From positions 606,768-670,767 of the forward strand of contig NZ_LN906597.1 in the NCBI RefSeq assembly GCF_001460935.1: DNA of 64,000 bases. Reading direction: 5' to 3'. This DNA comes from Candidatus Ichthyocystis hellenicum (lineage in GTDB: Bacteria > Pseudomonadota > Gammaproteobacteria > Burkholderiales > 2013Ark19i). Under the pieces are notes generated by a model. That model ran no database searches, was not told the origin of the DNA, and was given only the letters and a program-made list of their open reading frames with translations. Shown piece by piece: positions 1 through 10,541 of this stretch; position 1 is the first letter of the stretch, and each line of letters starts with the position of its first letter. The translations under genes and the position numbers were made by a program.

Positions 1-47
1 AATGGATAACAAGGTTGTTTTTATTTAAAAAAAACAGCCATAATTTG

Positions 48-76
48 TTGACTCGGTGCTGCTAATGCTGTGTAAT
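48..76 (+). promoter_or_regulatory. Sigma70-type promoter of rplM-rpsI
   Basis: A -35 box TTGACT (48-53) is separated by exactly 17 bp from a -10 box TGTAAT (71-76). Transcription would start near 83 and leave a leader of about 24 nt before the rplM ATG at 107. This is the best-matching promoter I found in the window, and its position suits a strongly expressed ribosomal operon. It is read from sequence only. Bases 1-47 before it hold nothing I recognise. Confidence 0.7.
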
Positions 77-106
77 CTCACATTTTGCGGTCCGCGTGGG
101 TGAGTT

Positions 107-529
107 ATGAAGACCTGTTCTGCTAAATTAAGTGAGATTAAACGTCGGTGGATTTTGATTGATGCCTCCGGTAAGGTGCTGGGTCGCTTGGCCAGTGATT
201 GTGCTGGTATTTTGAGAGGTAAGAACCGAGTTGAGTATACACCTCACATTGATACCGGTGATTTTTTGGTGATAGTTAACGCCAGCAAAATTATTTTGAC
301 GGGCAATAAGATGTCTCAGAAGAAGTATTATCGACACTCTGGATATCCTGGTGGTTTATACGAGAGAACTTTTTCTGAGATGGTGGATAAAGATGCTAGC
401 AAGGTTATTTTTTTGGCAATTCGTGGTATGTTGCCCAAAGGTCCTCTTGGTAGAGATATGTTGCGCAAATGTAAGATTTATAACGGTTGTGATCATCCTC
501 ATGCGGCACAGCAGCCGCAGCCTTTGTGA
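107..529 (+). CDS. rplM: 50S ribosomal protein L13
   Basis: This is L13 of the large ribosomal subunit, an early-assembly 23S rRNA-binding protein. The 140-residue product is close to the usual length of about 142. It shows the family signatures [16 protein letters not shown] near the N-terminus, a GDFLVIVNA stretch, and [11 protein letters not shown] followed by the [11 protein letters not shown] block. The ATG at 107 is preceded by a modest GGGTGAG ribosome site. rpsI follows 33 bp downstream, the nearly universal L13-S9 operon order. The C-terminus carries an unremarkable HAAQQPQPL tail. Confidence 0.97.
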   Translation: MKTCSAKLSEIKRRWILIDASGKVLGRLASDCAGILRGKNRVEYTPHIDTGDFLVIVNASKIILTGNKMSQKKYYRHSGYPGGLYERTFSEMVDKDASKVIFLAIRGMLPKGPLGRDMLRKCKIYNGCDHPHAAQQPQPL

Positions 530-562
530 GGGTGTGTTATTTTTGGAGGTGTGGTGAGATAA

Positions 563-955
563 ATGATAGGTGATTACTATTATGGTACGGGTCGTCGTAA
601 GACCTCCGTCGCTCGTGTCTTTTTGAAGTTGGGGTCGGGTAAGGTAGAAGTTAACGGCTTGCCTCTCGATAGGTATTTTTCTCGTGAAACCGGTAGGATG
701 GTTGTTTGTCAGCCGTTGGTATTGGTTGGAGTTTCCGATTCTGTCGATATTAAAGTTAACGTTCACGGTGGTGGTGAGTCTGGTCAGGCGGGTGCTATTC
801 GTCATGGTCTATCTCGTGCTTTGGTGGAATATGATCCGTCTTTGAAGCCTCAATTATCTGCTGCTGGTTTTATCACCAGGGATGCACGCAAGGTTGAGCG
901 CAAGAAGGTTGGTTTGCACAAGGCTAGAAGGCGTAAGCAGTTTTCGAAACGGTAA
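563..955 (+). CDS. rpsI: 30S ribosomal protein S9
   Basis: S9 is a small-subunit head protein whose C-terminal tail reaches the P-site tRNA. At 130 residues it is full length. It has the [12 protein letters not shown] start region, the [17 protein letters not shown] core block, and the basic C-terminus [17 protein letters not shown] with the conserved terminal Ser-Lys-Arg. A clear GGAGGTG site at 545-551 supports the ATG at 563. Its stop codon overlaps the next gene's ATG (TAATG), so the ribosomal operon continues into the membrane coiled-coil gene. Confidence 0.97.
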   Translation: MIGDYYYGTGRRKTSVARVFLKLGSGKVEVNGLPLDRYFSRETGRMVVCQPLVLVGVSDSVDIKVNVHGGGESGQAGAIRHGLSRALVEYDPSLKPQLSAAGFITRDARKVERKKVGLHKARRRKQFSKR

Positions 956-1530
956 TGAGAAATACCTGGTGGCGGAAGTTTTTTCTGGTTCTTTTCGTCA
1001 GTTGCTTTTTGTTCATTTCTTACAGTTTTGTAGTGTCCTCTCGTTGCCATTTTGGTGAGGACTATTCGTCGTCGGAGAGGTCCTATTTTATTAGTGCCTT
1101 GATGAGGAGGCTGGATGCTTTGGAGAAAGAGAATCTGGAATTAAAAGAAAGGATAGAATCTTATTCCATATTAGGTGGTGTTTCTTCGCGTCGTTCTTCC
1201 TTTATTGACGTTTCTAATTTTCGTGTTAGCTATGATGGTTCCTATTATTCCTACTACGCTTTGGTTTCTGTTGGTAGGGGAGTTAAGGAAAGACAGTTTT
1301 CTTTAAACTTCTTTGTTGAGTGTGATTGGCAATCTCAGAGCGGTTTGCGATCTCGTTCTGTGTGCTCTCCTTCAGGATCCTTGAGTTTCCGTTATTTTTC
1401 CGAGATCCATGGAAGATTAGCTTTCGGCAGCGATCACACTCATGACCGGCTTTTGCGTGTAACTCTTACGGTTAAGGATAGGAATTCTTCGGCTAAGAAA
1501 ACGAGCGTTTTTGATTATAGTTCTTCCTAG
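955..1530 (+). CDS. Membrane-anchored coiled-coil protein (DUF6776-like)
   Basis: This 191-residue protein has no assigned function. Residues 8-28 form one hydrophobic anchor (FFLVLFVSCFLFISYSFVV). A short charged heptad segment (LDALEKENLELKERI, about residues 52-66) follows, then a C-terminal domain with alternating hydrophobic residues that looks beta-rich and is predicted periplasmic. The layout and the position next to erpA resemble a betaproteobacterial family of unknown function (DUF6776); that link is from memory of family patterns. The ATG overlaps the rpsI stop codon, so translation is probably coupled. A profile search would settle the family. Confidence 0.6.
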   Translation: MRNTWWRKFFLVLFVSCFLFISYSFVVSSRCHFGEDYSSSERSYFISALMRRLDALEKENLELKERIESYSILGGVSSRRSSFIDVSNFRVSYDGSYYSYYALVSVGRGVKERQFSLNFFVECDWQSQSGLRSRSVCSPSGSLSFRYFSEIHGRLAFGSDHTHDRLLRVTLTVKDRNSSAKKTSVFDYSSS

Positions 1531-1568
1531 AATAGAGTCTTTTTGCTCGAGTAGAAGGAGTGTAGATA

Positions 1569-1913
1569 ATGGGTGAACTCTTTGTCCCTGTTATAAATTT
1601 TTCTGATTCTGCTGTTACCAGAGTTAAGGACCTTATGAATGAAGAAGGGAATCCAAGCCTGAAGTTGCGTGTTTTTATCACCGGCGGTGGTTGTTCTGGT
1701 TTTCAGTATGGATTTACCTTTGATGAAGTGATCAACGATGACGACTTTGTCCTCGAAAAGGGCGATGTGGTACTTTTGGTTGACTCAATGAGCTATCAAT
1801 ATCTTCAGGGCGCTGACATAGATTACGTTGATGATCTTGAGGGAGCACAGTTTACTATTAAAAATCCAAATGCCAAAACTACATGCGGTTGCGGTTCTTC
1901 ATTCTCTATATGA
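1569..1913 (+). CDS. erpA: Iron-sulfur cluster insertion protein ErpA
   Basis: ErpA is an A-type carrier that delivers Fe-S clusters to apoproteins, in bacteria notably to isoprenoid-synthesis enzymes. The 114-residue product carries the three ligand cysteines: C42 in GGGCSGFQY, and C106 and C108 in CGCGSSFS at the C-terminus. A good AAGGAG site at 1555-1560 lies 8 nt before the ATG. Its 3' end overlaps the convergent gshA gene by 8 bp. Likely clients encoded in this window include NadA, a [4Fe-4S] enzyme; that pairing is inference. Confidence 0.93.
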   Translation: MGELFVPVINFSDSAVTRVKDLMNEEGNPSLKLRVFITGGGCSGFQYGFTFDEVINDDDFVLEKGDVVLLVDSMSYQYLQGADIDYVDDLEGAQFTIKNPNAKTTCGCGSSFSI

Positions 1914-3186
1914 TTTCTGCTTCTATGTATTCTTTGGGTATTTTTTCTTCAACTGTGGCGATAATTGCCAGTCTAGCTGGAATGCTCAGAGTGTACAGAT
2001 GTGGCTTATTGTTGTCATATTCCAACGGTATGAAAGCTGATCCTACCGAATTTAGGTTTTCTCGGACATTTTTTTTGCTATGTGCTCTGATGAATCCACC
2101 TACAATTTTGTCGCGTATAGCATAAAACGTGTGTTCCGCTGTGTTGTTTTCAAATTTCTCAATAGTTGATATTCCCTCTTGTATAATGAAATTTTTTGGA
2201 GCAGAGTTTCCTTTTATACTCATTAATTTCTTTCTCTTTCCTCGATTTAGATTTATTATTTCCTGATCGTCGTTGACGCTTACTACGCCCATTCCATATG
2301 TTCCTGGGTCTGTTTTGATAATTATGAATGCCTGATCGACAATGTTTCTTTTTTGGTACTCAATGTTGGTTTTGCTGAGTATTTTGCTGGCTTTTGTGGC
2401 CATTGCCTCTCGTACTTCATCATTTTGGGCTACATTGCCGGGTGGGCAGCTGTCTATTTCACTTGTCAGATGCCATGGATCCACGCCTATGTCACGACAA
2501 AATGAACTGGCAACTAAATTGTAATTTACTAAGTGATTGTACTTGCTCCTGTTAAACCAACCTGCACATATAGGTGGAGTTATTTTCTTTCCCTTTGCAA
2601 AGTTAATTAACAAATTCGATGGTTTTTCCGATAAATCATTATTAAGTAATATAAAACATGAGCTAAGGGATGATGCAACACTGGCAACTTGTAATGGTTC
2701 TATTGAAAACTGATTTTCTTCGCTAATCTGTATGTTAATTTTAGTGCTTTGATCAGGAGATATGGAGCCAATGTATGTGTTGAAACCGGCAGTATCTATC
2801 AGTTGTTTCAGTAGGTATATATTTTTCAAGTAAGCAGTGTTTCTGGTATGATCCTCCGGGATGATGAGAATCGATCTTTGTCCCTCCGTTTCGTCTTCTA
2901 GGGCGGATTTTAGTGTGCTCACGCATAGAGGCCAGTTGTTATGATGAAGGTTGTTGAACCCTGCCGGAAATAAATTTGTATCGATGGCGGTAATTTTATA
3001 TCCTGAGTGTCGTATATCTACAGAACAGTATATGGGTAGTTCCTCTTTCGGTGTGTTTGCGGTGAACCATTCATCTATGAGTTCCCTTTTTTCTAAAAGG
3101 AGTTGCTGTATGGGGGATAATGATAATTCTCTGGTATTTGATGCCATGGACCATCCTGTAAAATAACTGTCACACAAGGATATCAT
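1906..3186 (-). CDS. gshA: Glutamate-cysteine ligase, proteobacterial type
   Basis: This enzyme makes gamma-glutamylcysteine, the first step of glutathione synthesis. The 426-residue protein belongs to the GshA type found in beta- and some gammaproteobacteria, not the E. coli type. It shows [26 protein letters not shown], the [14 protein letters not shown] block and the C-terminal IPARLAIIA region. Two starts are plausible: ATG at 3186 with AAGGAAG 8 nt upstream, and an in-frame ATG at 3147 with AGGA 6 nt upstream. The second gives an N-terminus closer to the family pattern. No gshB is nearby, although the two genes are often adjacent in betaproteobacteria. Confidence 0.88.
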   Translation of the reverse strand: MISLCDSYFTGWSMASNTRELSLSPIQQLLLEKRELIDEWFTANTPKEELPIYCSVDIRHSGYKITAIDTNLFPAGFNNLHHNNWPLCVSTLKSALEDETEGQRSILIIPEDHTRNTAYLKNIYLLKQLIDTAGFNTYIGSISPDQSTKINIQISEENQFSIEPLQVASVASSLSSCFILLNNDLSEKPSNLLINFAKGKKITPPICAGWFNRSKYNHLVNYNLVASSFCRDIGVDPWHLTSEIDSCPPGNVAQNDEVREAMATKASKILSKTNIEYQKRNIVDQAFIIIKTDPGTYGMGVVSVNDDQEIINLNRGKRKKLMSIKGNSAPKNFIIQEGISTIEKFENNTAEHTFYAIRDKIVGGFIRAHSKKNVRENLNSVGSAFIPLEYDNNKPHLYTLSIPARLAIIATVEEKIPKEYIEAEII

Positions 3187-3265
3187 TGCTGTTGCTTCCT
3201 TGTTGTAAGATTGGTTCTTGTATTGTTTTTTCTCATTGGTTTATGGTTAATGAAAGGTGTTGGTT

Positions 3266-4870
3266 GTGCCACTGATTGCGTCTGGTGTGACAGTTCAGTT
3301 TGGGTCTAAGCCTCTTTTTGAAAACGTCTCTGTCAAGTTTGGAGAAGGTAATCGCTATGGATTGATTGGCGCTAATGGGGCTGGTAAGTCTACTTTTATG
3401 AAAGTTTTGGGTGGAGGTCTTGATCCATTGCGCGGCGAGGTGTCTCACGGTCGGCATGAGCGTGTGAGTGTTCTACGTCAGGATCAGTTTGGCTTTGAAG
3501 AACAGGTCGTTATCGATGTTGTTTTGCAGGGCCATGAGGAAATGTGGGCGGTACTGAAAGAAAAAGATGCTATATATGCTTCTCTTGAGGCTACTGAGGA
3601 CGATTATATACGTGCCGGAAACCTGGAGGCCAGGTTTTCTGAACTTGACGGTTATACAGCTAATGCACGTGCAGCTGAGTTATTGTGTGGCGTTGGCATC
3701 TTAACAGATGATCATAATAAGAAGATGAGTGAGATTGCGCCGGGGTTCAAGTTGAGGGTTTTGTTGGCACAAGCCCTATTTGCTGACCCCGATATTATGT
3801 TATTGGATGAGCCAACTAATAATTTAGATATCTATACCATTAAGTGGTTGGAAGATATGTTAAATACGCGTCAATCTACAATGATTATTATTTCCCATGA
3901 TCGACATTTCTTGAATGCTGTTTGTACTCACATTGCTGATTTGGATTATTGTACTTTGAAGGTGTATCCGGGAAATTATGATGAATACATGGAAGCATCG
4001 ACTTTGGCACGAACACGACAATTGTCAGAGCAGGCACGTGCCAAGGAGAAAGTTGCTCAATTGCAAGATTTTGTTAGAAGGTTTTCTGCCAACAAATCAA
4101 AGTCAAAACAGGCTACTTCGCGTTTGAAGCAAATTGAAAAGATTAAAGTTGAGGATGTGAAGCCTTCGTCGAGACAGAATCCTTTTATCCGCTTTGATAT
4201 CGATAAGAAAATGCATCGTACTGTTTTGGAGATTAAGTCTTTAGCTAAAAGTTTTCCTGATAATCATCTATTTAGTTCCTTCTGGGGCAATGTTCAGGCT
4301 GGAGAAAAGATAGCAGTTGTGGGTGCAAATGGGGTTGGCAAGAGTACATTGCTGAAGCTGCTCATGGCTATTTGCGAGCCTGATGCTGGTGGAACTGTAT
4401 CTTGGTCATCCCAGGCTAGTTTGGGGTATTACCCACAGGATCATGGTGATATTTTTCAGCAAGATATTTCTCTTTTCGATTGGATGATGGCGTATAAGCC
4501 AGAGAAGGAAGATGATCAGGTTGTGCGGGCAACTTTGGGTAAATTATTGTTTTCCGGTGATGATGTTTACAAAAAGGTTAGTGTTCTGTCTGGTGGGGAG
4601 AGAGGGAGAGCTTTGTACGGAAGGTTGATGTTGGAAAAGCCAAATGTTTTGGTTATGGATGAGCCAACCAATCATATGGATATGGAATCGATAGAATCTC
4701 TGAACTACGCACTAGAGCTTTATCCCGGTACCGTTATCTTCGTTTCCCATGACCGCCAGTTTGTTTCTTCTGTGGCGCAGCGGATCTGGGCAGTGTCAGA
4801 GGGTAAAATAACTGATTATCTGGGAACGTACGACGAATACCTGGAATCTCTGGAGAAGAAGCCAAGCTGA
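3266..4870 (+). CDS. ybiT: ABC-F ATPase YbiT
   Basis: This is a soluble ABC-F protein with two ATPase domains and no membrane segments; the family acts on ribosomes rather than as a transporter. Both nucleotide sites look intact: Walker A GANGAGKS and GANGVGKS, Walker [11 protein letters not shown] and [10 protein letters not shown], and a canonical LSGGERGR signature in the second half. The interdomain linker (about residues 240-310) is basic and contains a near-verbatim YbiT segment, [10 protein letters not shown] favour GTG at 3266, which has AAAGG 8 nt upstream. An in-frame GTG at 3257 has no ribosome site. It is divergent from gshA. Confidence 0.9.
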   Translation: MPLIASGVTVQFGSKPLFENVSVKFGEGNRYGLIGANGAGKSTFMKVLGGGLDPLRGEVSHGRHERVSVLRQDQFGFEEQVVIDVVLQGHEEMWAVLKEKDAIYASLEATEDDYIRAGNLEARFSELDGYTANARAAELLCGVGILTDDHNKKMSEIAPGFKLRVLLAQALFADPDIMLLDEPTNNLDIYTIKWLEDMLNTRQSTMIIISHDRHFLNAVCTHIADLDYCTLKVYPGNYDEYMEASTLARTRQLSEQARAKEKVAQLQDFVRRFSANKSKSKQATSRLKQIEKIKVEDVKPSSRQNPFIRFDIDKKMHRTVLEIKSLAKSFPDNHLFSSFWGNVQAGEKIAVVGANGVGKSTLLKLLMAICEPDAGGTVSWSSQASLGYYPQDHGDIFQQDISLFDWMMAYKPEKEDDQVVRATLGKLLFSGDDVYKKVSVLSGGERGRALYGRLMLEKPNVLVMDEPTNHMDMESIESLNYALELYPGTVIFVSHDRQFVSSVAQRIWAVSEGKITDYLGTYDEYLESLEKKPS

Positions 4871-4917
4871 AAAAAAAAGCACCCCGTGTAGGTTGTAACC
4901 GTAATGGGGTGTTTTTT
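4871..4917. terminator. Bidirectional intrinsic terminator between ybiT and hslU
   Basis: An A-run at 4871-4878 is followed by the stem CACCCC (4880-4885) pairing with GGGGTG (4906-4911) and a T-run at 4912-4917. Because the A-tract gives a U-tract on the opposite strand, the element can stop both the plus-strand ybiT transcript and the minus-strand hslU transcript. It lies exactly between the two convergent stops. Confidence 0.8.
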
Positions 4918-4927
4918 GTCGCTATCT

Positions 4928-6265
4928 CTAGAGAACGTATTGCTGAAAGTCCTCTCCTTCTTTTAGGTCTGATAGATGTTCCAGCACATACTGGGCATTG
5001 ATTATCTGGCTCTTTTGCGGGCTTTCTGATCCAAGGAATGATATTTCTTCAAGCATTTTTTCCATCACTGTGTACAGGCGACGTGCCCCAATATTTTCTA
5101 CTGATTCATTCATGTCACATGCCATCTCAGAAATTTTCCGTACCCCATCGTCAGTAAATTGAAGATCAATATCCTCGGTTTTTAGTAAGGCTTCGTATTG
5201 TTTTGTAAGGCAATGATTGGTTTTAGACAAAATCTGAACAAAATCATCAACCGTTAACTTTTCTAGTTCAACTTGTACAGGAAAACGTCCTTGTAGTTCT
5301 GGGATCATGTCCGATGGTTTTGATAGATGAAATGCTCCGCTAGCTATAAACAGAATATGGTCGGTTTTAATCATGCCATACTTAGTAGTTACGATAGTTC
5401 CTTCTACCAACGGCAGAAGGTCACGTTGAACCCCTTGTCTTGAAACGTCAGCGTTCTGTGTAGTGTTGCGTATAGTTATTTTATCAATTTCATCTATGAA
5501 CACGATACCATTGTGCTCAACATTATAGAGGGCATCTTTTTTAACTTCTTCTTCATTGACGAGACGGCTGGCTTCCTCCTCAACTAACAACTTGCGCGCT
5601 TCCCCTACTTTCATTTTTCTGCGTTTTTTTTGCTGACTTACTACGGACTGAAACATGCTTTGAATTTGTCCAGTCAATTCCTCCATTCCTGGGGGAGCAA
5701 ATATCTCCATGGCTTGATTATTTCCAGAAAGCTCAAGCTCAATTTCTTCGTTGTCTAATTCGTTGTTCCGTAGTTTATCGAGCCACTGTTTTTCAAGCAG
5801 ATCGTCTTGCTCAATGTTATCGTCAAAGTTATCTAGGTCATAGCTTCTTCCAGATGCTAATAGAATAGATAGTATCTTCTTCTCCGCTGCTTCTGTTGCG
5901 CGAATACTATTTTTAACGATAGTGTGTTCACGTTCTTGCTTAATCGCAACCTCAACTAGGTCACGGATGATGGTTTCTACATCTCGACCAACATAACCTA
6001 CTTCCGTAAACTTTGTTGCTTCAACTTTAATAAATGGAGCTCCAGACATTCTAGCCAAACGCCGCGCAATCTCAGTTTTACCAACACCGGTAGGCCCAAT
6101 CATAAGGATGTTCTTGGGAGTAACTTCTTGGCGAAGAGGTTCAGGAATTTGTTGCCTGCGCCAGCGTGACCGTAAAGCCACGGCGACAGCATGCTTGGCC
6201 TTTTGTTGACCAACTATGTGTTTGTCCAACTCACGAACAATCTCGCTTGGTTTCATTGAAGACAT
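4928..6265 (-). CDS. hslU: ATP-dependent protease ATPase subunit HslU
   Basis: HslU is the AAA+ unfoldase of the two-component HslUV protease. At 445 residues it matches the family length. Visible motifs are Walker A GPTGVGKT (57-64), the substrate-gripping pore loop GYVG (90-93), Walker B IVFIDEID (254-261), and the variable acidic I-domain between about residues 110 and 240. The sensor region [15 protein letters not shown] lies near the C-terminus. It is the last gene of the minus-strand run that starts at rpiA, 38 bp after hslV, and it ends at a bidirectional terminator. Confidence 0.96.
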   Translation of the reverse strand: MSSMKPSEIVRELDKHIVGQQKAKHAVAVALRSRWRRQQIPEPLRQEVTPKNILMIGPTGVGKTEIARRLARMSGAPFIKVEATKFTEVGYVGRDVETIIRDLVEVAIKQEREHTIVKNSIRATEAAEKKILSILLASGRSYDLDNFDDNIEQDDLLEKQWLDKLRNNELDNEEIELELSGNNQAMEIFAPPGMEELTGQIQSMFQSVVSQQKKRRKMKVGEARKLLVEEEASRLVNEEEVKKDALYNVEHNGIVFIDEIDKITIRNTTQNADVSRQGVQRDLLPLVEGTIVTTKYGMIKTDHILFIASGAFHLSKPSDMIPELQGRFPVQVELEKLTVDDFVQILSKTNHCLTKQYEALLKTEDIDLQFTDDGVRKISEMACDMNESVENIGARRLYTVMEKMLEEISFLGSESPQKSQIINAQYVLEHLSDLKEGEDFQQYVL

Positions 6266-6303
6266 AGATAGGTCCTATTTTCAAGTATGGTTTATGAGTT
6301 CGT

Positions 6304-6837
6304 TTAAAGTGTTTCTATGCTGTGATGCTGGTTAGTGTATATACACAAATCACCTGCTATTTTTAGAGAAACTTCAACTATTTTCTCTGGTGGATAATCA
6401 GTGTGATCTAGCAAAGCGCGAGCCGCGGAGTGGGCAAAGTTACCACCGCTACCTATGGCTATGATGCCATACTCTGGTTCAAGAACATCTCCATTACCAG
6501 TGATAATGATTGAATTATCACGGTCAGCAATCGCTAACATCGCTTCTAACTTGCGCAAACTACCATCACTGCGCCAATCTTTGGCCATTTGCACGGCAGA
6601 GCGCATAAGGTGTCCCTGATGCTTTTTCAACATCGCCTCAAAGTGCTCAAATAAAGTAAAAGCATCCGCAGTTGCCCCAGCAAAACCAGCCAGTACCTTA
6701 CCTTGATATAAGCGGCGGATTTTTTTTGCAGATCCCTTAATTACACTGTGTCCTAAAGTGACCTGACCATCTCCTCCGATACATACATTATTTCCTCTGC
6801 GCACAGAGACGATAGTTGTTCCATGAAATTGTTCCAT
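6304..6837 (-). CDS. hslV: ATP-dependent protease peptidase subunit HslV
   Basis: HslV is the proteolytic core that pairs with HslU. The N-terminus [15 protein letters not shown] is the betaproteobacterial form, in which processing exposes the catalytic threonine of TTIVSVRRG. Also visible are GGDGQVTLG and the [12 protein letters not shown] block. I start the gene at ATG 6837, which has AAAGG 5 nt upstream and gives 177 residues, about the normal length. A longer reading from TTG at 6870 adds 11 residues with no ribosome site and no family precedent. It is followed immediately by hslU. Confidence 0.95.
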   Translation of the reverse strand: MEQFHGTTIVSVRRGNNVCIGGDGQVTLGHSVIKGSAKKIRRLYQGKVLAGFAGATADAFTLFEHFEAMLKKHQGHLMRSAVQMAKDWRSDGSLRKLEAMLAIADRDNSIIITGNGDVLEPEYGIIAIGSGGNFAHSAARALLDHTDYPPEKIVEVSLKIAGDLCIYTNQHHSIETL

Positions 6838-6870
6838 AGCAACCTTTACGAATAAATTTTTAGGGTTCAA

Positions 6871-7770
6871 TTAAGTAATAACACGGTGACCCGATATTAT
6901 GTCATATAACGTTTCATAGCGGTGACTAAGCTCACTAATGACGTGATTCGGCACATCTGGGAGCCCTAAGCACGACTGATCATACGACATTTTTATCCAA
7001 TAGTCGCGTATATACTGCTTATCTAAGGAAAAAGGTGAACTATTTTCAACTAAGCTGTCACGAAGCCAGTATCTTGATGAATCAGGTGTTAGTAGTTCGT
7101 CCATTATGTAAAGAGAGTGATTTTCATCCAGACCGAATTCCATTTTGGTGTCAGCTATTATTAGTCCTTTTGCTAGTGCGTAATCGCATGCCAGGTTGTA
7201 AATGTCTATGGAGATGCTACGAATCTTTTCAGCGATCTCCTGGCCAATAATATTGGCAACGTCGGCAAATGAACAACTTTGATCGTGACCACCATGATAG
7301 ACTTTGATTGATGGGGTCCAAATAGGTTCTGGTAGTTTCTCTGTTTGCTTAATGTTTGCCGGCAAAGAGACGCCACTTACAGCCCCAGTTTTTATGTATT
7401 CTTCCAACCCACCTCCAGCTAAATATCCCCTGACTACAGATTCTATGGCTATAGGCTGTAATTTTTTGACTACAACAGAGCGATTGCGAACTATTTTCTT
7501 ATCATCTTCTGAAGAAACTACCGATTCTGGATCTAACGAAAGTAAGTGATTAGGTACTATGTGGATTATTTTATTGAACCAAAACGTTGATAAAGCGGTT
7601 AAAATTTTCCCTTTGTTTGGTATGGGCTTTTGAAAAATATGATCGAATGCAGACAAGCGATCACTTGTTACCATCAGTAACGAGCTGTCGTCAATTCTAT
7701 ACAAGTCCCTTACTTTGCCGCGTGAAGCAAGGTGAACACTCGATAGATTTGTTTCAAATACTAGATCCAC
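6871..7770 (-). CDS. purC: SAICAR synthase (purine synthesis)
   Basis: PurC joins aspartate to CAIR in de novo purine synthesis. The product is the longer type typical of betaproteobacteria and yeast, with RGKVRDLY, VVRGYLAGGG, a KVYHGGHDQ block and ADTKMEFGLD. I place the start at GTG 7770, which has GGAGGA 10 nt upstream (7781-7786) and gives 299 residues beginning just before the conserved RGKVRD. Reading further up to TTG 7812 would add 14 residues unlike the family. The gene lies between fba and hslV in one minus-strand run. Confidence 0.93.
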   Translation of the reverse strand: MDLVFETNLSSVHLASRGKVRDLYRIDDSSLLMVTSDRLSAFDHIFQKPIPNKGKILTALSTFWFNKIIHIVPNHLLSLDPESVVSSEDDKKIVRNRSVVVKKLQPIAIESVVRGYLAGGGLEEYIKTGAVSGVSLPANIKQTEKLPEPIWTPSIKVYHGGHDQSCSFADVANIIGQEIAEKIRSISIDIYNLACDYALAKGLIIADTKMEFGLDENHSLYIMDELLTPDSSRYWLRDSLVENSSPFSLDKQYIRDYWIKMSYDQSCLGLPDVPNHVISELSHRYETLYDIISGHRVIT

Positions 7771-7812
7771 GGAAAAAGTTTCCTCCGTTATATTACAAAT
7801 AATATTTGGCAA

Positions 7813-8844
7813 CTAGTAGCTTGCTGCTACTTTCTCAAAGGATACGTATTTTACCTTGTCTGCCATGCCAGCACACCCAAATGCTTCATAACGGTCACAG
7901 CATATCTTTTCAGCCCCAGCCATTGCTTCTTTTAAATAAACTCTGGGATCAAAAACGTCAGGATTTTTTGTGAGAATTGATCGAATGCGAGCAGTCATAG
8001 CAAGACGAATGTCAGTGTCTATATTGATTTTACGTACACCGTCCTTTATTGCAGCAACAATATGTTCTACTGGTACCCCATAGGTTTCGGGGATGCTTCC
8101 ACCAAAAGCACGAATTTCTTCCAATAGTTCTTGAGGGACTGACGATGAACCATGCATGACCAAATGGGTATTAGGGATACTTCTGTGAATTGCTCTGACT
8201 CGCTCTATGTCCAGAATATCATTTGTTGGTTTGCGGGTAAATTTATACGCGCCGTGTGAGGTGCCAATAGCTATGGCAAGGGCATCTATATTCGTTTTTT
8301 CGACAAAATCAGCAGCTTGATCAGGATCAGTAAGTAGATCGTCTCTGCTGACAATTCCTTCTGCACCAATTCCGTCTTCACTTCCGGCTGTGCCAGTTTC
8401 TAAGGATCCAAGACAACCTAATTCTCCCTCAACGGTTACACCAACGGCATGAGAAAACTCTACGACTTTTTTAGTTACAGAAATATTGTAATTATAGTTA
8501 GAAGGAGTCTTGCCATCTTCAAGCAAGGATCCGTCCATCATTACAGAGCTAAACCCTAGACGTATGGCACTCATGCATACGGCGGGGGTTTGTCCATGGT
8601 CTTGGTGGATAGCTATAGGTATTGTTCTGTAGGCTTGGATGGCGGATTCAAATAGATGTTTTAGGAATATCTCTCCTGCATATTTGCGAGCACCGGCAGA
8701 TGCCTGCAAAATCACGGGGCTGTTGGTTTTAACTGCTGCGCGCATTATCGCATGTATCTGCTCCAGATTGTTTACGTTAAATGCGGGGATGCCATACTGA
8801 TACTCTGCTGCATGGTCAAGTAACACCTTCATGGGCAACAACAT
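7813..8844 (-). CDS. fba: Fructose-bisphosphate aldolase, class II
   Basis: This zinc-dependent aldolase interconverts fructose 1,6-bisphosphate with glyceraldehyde 3-phosphate and dihydroxyacetone phosphate. The 343-residue protein has [12 protein letters not shown] near the N-terminus, the zinc-binding IAIHQDHGQ, the [10 protein letters not shown] block and HGSSSVPQE, with [11 protein letters not shown] at the phosphate site. AGGAG lies 9 nt before the ATG at 8844. It is followed by purC, a pairing also known in other betaproteobacteria. Confidence 0.95.
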   Translation of the reverse strand: MLLPMKVLLDHAAEYQYGIPAFNVNNLEQIHAIMRAAVKTNSPVILQASAGARKYAGEIFLKHLFESAIQAYRTIPIAIHQDHGQTPAVCMSAIRLGFSSVMMDGSLLEDGKTPSNYNYNISVTKKVVEFSHAVGVTVEGELGCLGSLETGTAGSEDGIGAEGIVSRDDLLTDPDQAADFVEKTNIDALAIAIGTSHGAYKFTRKPTNDILDIERVRAIHRSIPNTHLVMHGSSSVPQELLEEIRAFGGSIPETYGVPVEHIVAAIKDGVRKINIDTDIRLAMTARIRSILTKNPDVFDPRVYLKEAMAGAEKICCDRYEAFGCAGMADKVKYVSFEKVAASY

Positions 8845-8885
8845 AGTGACAAACTCCTATCGAAATAGTAATGCAATAAATTTTT

Positions 8886-9605
8886 TTAACTCATGTCGTC
8901 AAGCTCAATCTCATCGTCTGGCTCAATTATAGGAACATGCCTAATATCTCTGCCTTCTACTATGTAAATTATATATTCAGCCATGTTTTTGGCATGGTCT
9001 CCTATTCGTTCTATAGCTTTTGCTATAAGTAGTATTTCCATAGCATTAGAAATATTACGAGGATCTTCTAACATGAACGTCATTAATTGCCTAATTACTC
9101 CTCTAAATTCACGATCCACACGCTGATCTTCCCGTGCAATGGTAAAGACCATTTTCGTGTCAAGACAAGCAAATGCCTGCATTGCTAAGGCTATCATTCC
9201 CAGTGCAATTTCTGCTGAAGGGCGCAGTCCAACTTTTGGTAGCGGAAGCTGACGATCTGATTGTCGAACTCGAACGAGGCGCGCCTTGAGTGCAATTTTC
9301 TTGGCTTCATCTCCTATTCTTTCTAAATCTGTGACCATTTTTGCTGCTGCCATTACATAACGTAAATCGCTAGCTTGTGGTTGACGACGTGAAATAATTT
9401 GGCTGCATTCTTCATCTATTTCTACGTGTATGTTATTTACGACTGCATCCGTTTCTACTACGTGGTCAAGTTTTTTTAAGTCAGTATCAACAAAGCCAGC
9501 AATAGCATCAGAAATTTGTTTTTGCACCAATCCCCCCATTTCCAGGATTCTTTGGCGCAGCTGGGTTAGTTCGGCATCGAATTGTTTGTTAACATGATTA
9601 TCCAT
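8886..9605 (-). CDS. phoU: Phosphate transport regulator PhoU
   Basis: PhoU is a cytoplasmic helical-bundle protein that damps the PhoR/PhoB response and influences phosphate uptake and metabolism. The 239 residues contain two PhoU repeats, each with the metal-binding motif: DLERIGDEAKKIA in the first and AIERIGDHAKNMAEY in the second. It is unusual in standing apart from pst genes or phoB/phoR. Here it sits between rpiA and fba, so it may be expressed with central carbon genes. The C-terminus is acidic (EPDDEIELDDMS). Confidence 0.92.
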   Translation of the reverse strand: MDNHVNKQFDAELTQLRQRILEMGGLVQKQISDAIAGFVDTDLKKLDHVVETDAVVNNIHVEIDEECSQIISRRQPQASDLRYVMAAAKMVTDLERIGDEAKKIALKARLVRVRQSDRQLPLPKVGLRPSAEIALGMIALAMQAFACLDTKMVFTIAREDQRVDREFRGVIRQLMTFMLEDPRNISNAMEILLIAKAIERIGDHAKNMAEYIIYIVEGRDIRHVPIIEPDDEIELDDMS

Positions 9606-9635
9606 GGGCAGTCGGTCATTCTGTTGTAATGTAAG

Positions 9636-10325
9636 TTAAGTGTGGATTATGTCGACGTTATCTTGATATGACAAGACAATGATATTTGCTTTGTTCTTGG
9701 CAAAAATTCCGCAACATACTACTCCCACAATTTGTGACAACTTATGTTCCCAAGACAGAGCGCTATCAATGGGTAAATCAAACACGTCTATAAGGTCATT
9801 GCCATAATCCGTTTTTTCCTTTTCTCTCCAACGAGGAGTTCCTCCCATTTTGACTACTTCTCGGGATACATACGAGCGAGCAATGGATATTACCTCGAGC
9901 GTTACCGGAGAATTACCTCTTCCTAAAAAGGATACTTTTTTTGAGCAATCAGCAATGCAAATAAAGGTGCGGGCCAGTTGGGATACTATTTTTTCTCCTG
10001 TCAAAGCGCCACCGCCTCCCTTGAGCATGAACCCGTTTTCCATGATCTCATCAGCGCCGTCCACATAGTAATCCAAGTCCGATACACTATTGGAACTGAT
10101 AACGGGAATTTGGGTACGCAGTAGGCTTTCTTGTGTTCTTAGAGAGCTTGGAACTACGCCATTTATACGTAATCCCGACTTCCGTATCTGATCAATAAAA
10201 AAATCAACAGTAGATCCAGTCCCAACTCCAATAAGACTATCTTCCTTAATTAGACTTAAGGCTGCTGTTGCTGCTCGTTGTTTGAGGTAACCTTTATCAC
10301 TCAAGGTTCTGTTCCGAATCTCCAA
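9636..10325 (-). CDS. rpiA: Ribose-5-phosphate isomerase A
   Basis: RpiA interconverts ribulose 5-phosphate and ribose 5-phosphate in the pentose phosphate pathway. The 229-residue product has GVGTGSTVDFFID, the DLDYYVDGADE motif and LKGGGGALTGEKIV with the catalytic region. The start is uncertain: the reading begins at TTG 10325 without a good ribosome site, and TTG 10304 (SDKGYLKQRA...) would match other RpiA N-termini equally well. It heads the minus-strand run rpiA-phoU-fba-purC-hslV-hslU. The epimerase rpe of the same pathway is near 58.3 kb. Confidence 0.93.
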   Translation of the reverse strand: MEIRNRTLSDKGYLKQRAATAALSLIKEDSLIGVGTGSTVDFFIDQIRKSGLRINGVVPSSLRTQESLLRTQIPVISSNSVSDLDYYVDGADEIMENGFMLKGGGGALTGEKIVSQLARTFICIADCSKKVSFLGRGNSPVTLEVISIARSYVSREVVKMGGTPRWREKEKTDYGNDLIDVFDLPIDSALSWEHKLSQIVGVVCCGIFAKNKANIIVLSYQDNVDIIHT

Positions 10326-10541
10326 AACACCGCATCCGATTGTAGCATGGTATTGTTTGCCGAATGAGGACTTTTATGTCCTTTGGTGTAGATATATGCT
10401 GTTTGTTTAATTTTTTAATGCTTTCGCTGTTGTTATGCAACAATAGATTATGCAATGCTATCTAATCATTAACCATCAAAAAATTGGGGGTCATAGGAAT
10501 GGTTTGGCCAGTTGTCGTATTCAATTTAGGACGATGCTATT
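10326..10541. other. Divergent intergenic region rpiA/nadC
   Basis: This 216-bp region separates the divergent rpiA and nadC genes and should hold both promoters. I see no ORF or RNA gene. It contains two copies of TTATGCAA (10433-10440 and 10448-10455), 15 bp apart, and a small palindrome TTGTT-ATGC-AACAA around the first copy. No -35/-10 pair is good enough to call. Confidence 0.5.

Noticed and set aside
356-805. 149-codon frame on the minus strand across rplM and rpsI
   Set aside because: It is the antisense shadow of two certain ribosomal protein genes and has no ribosome site.
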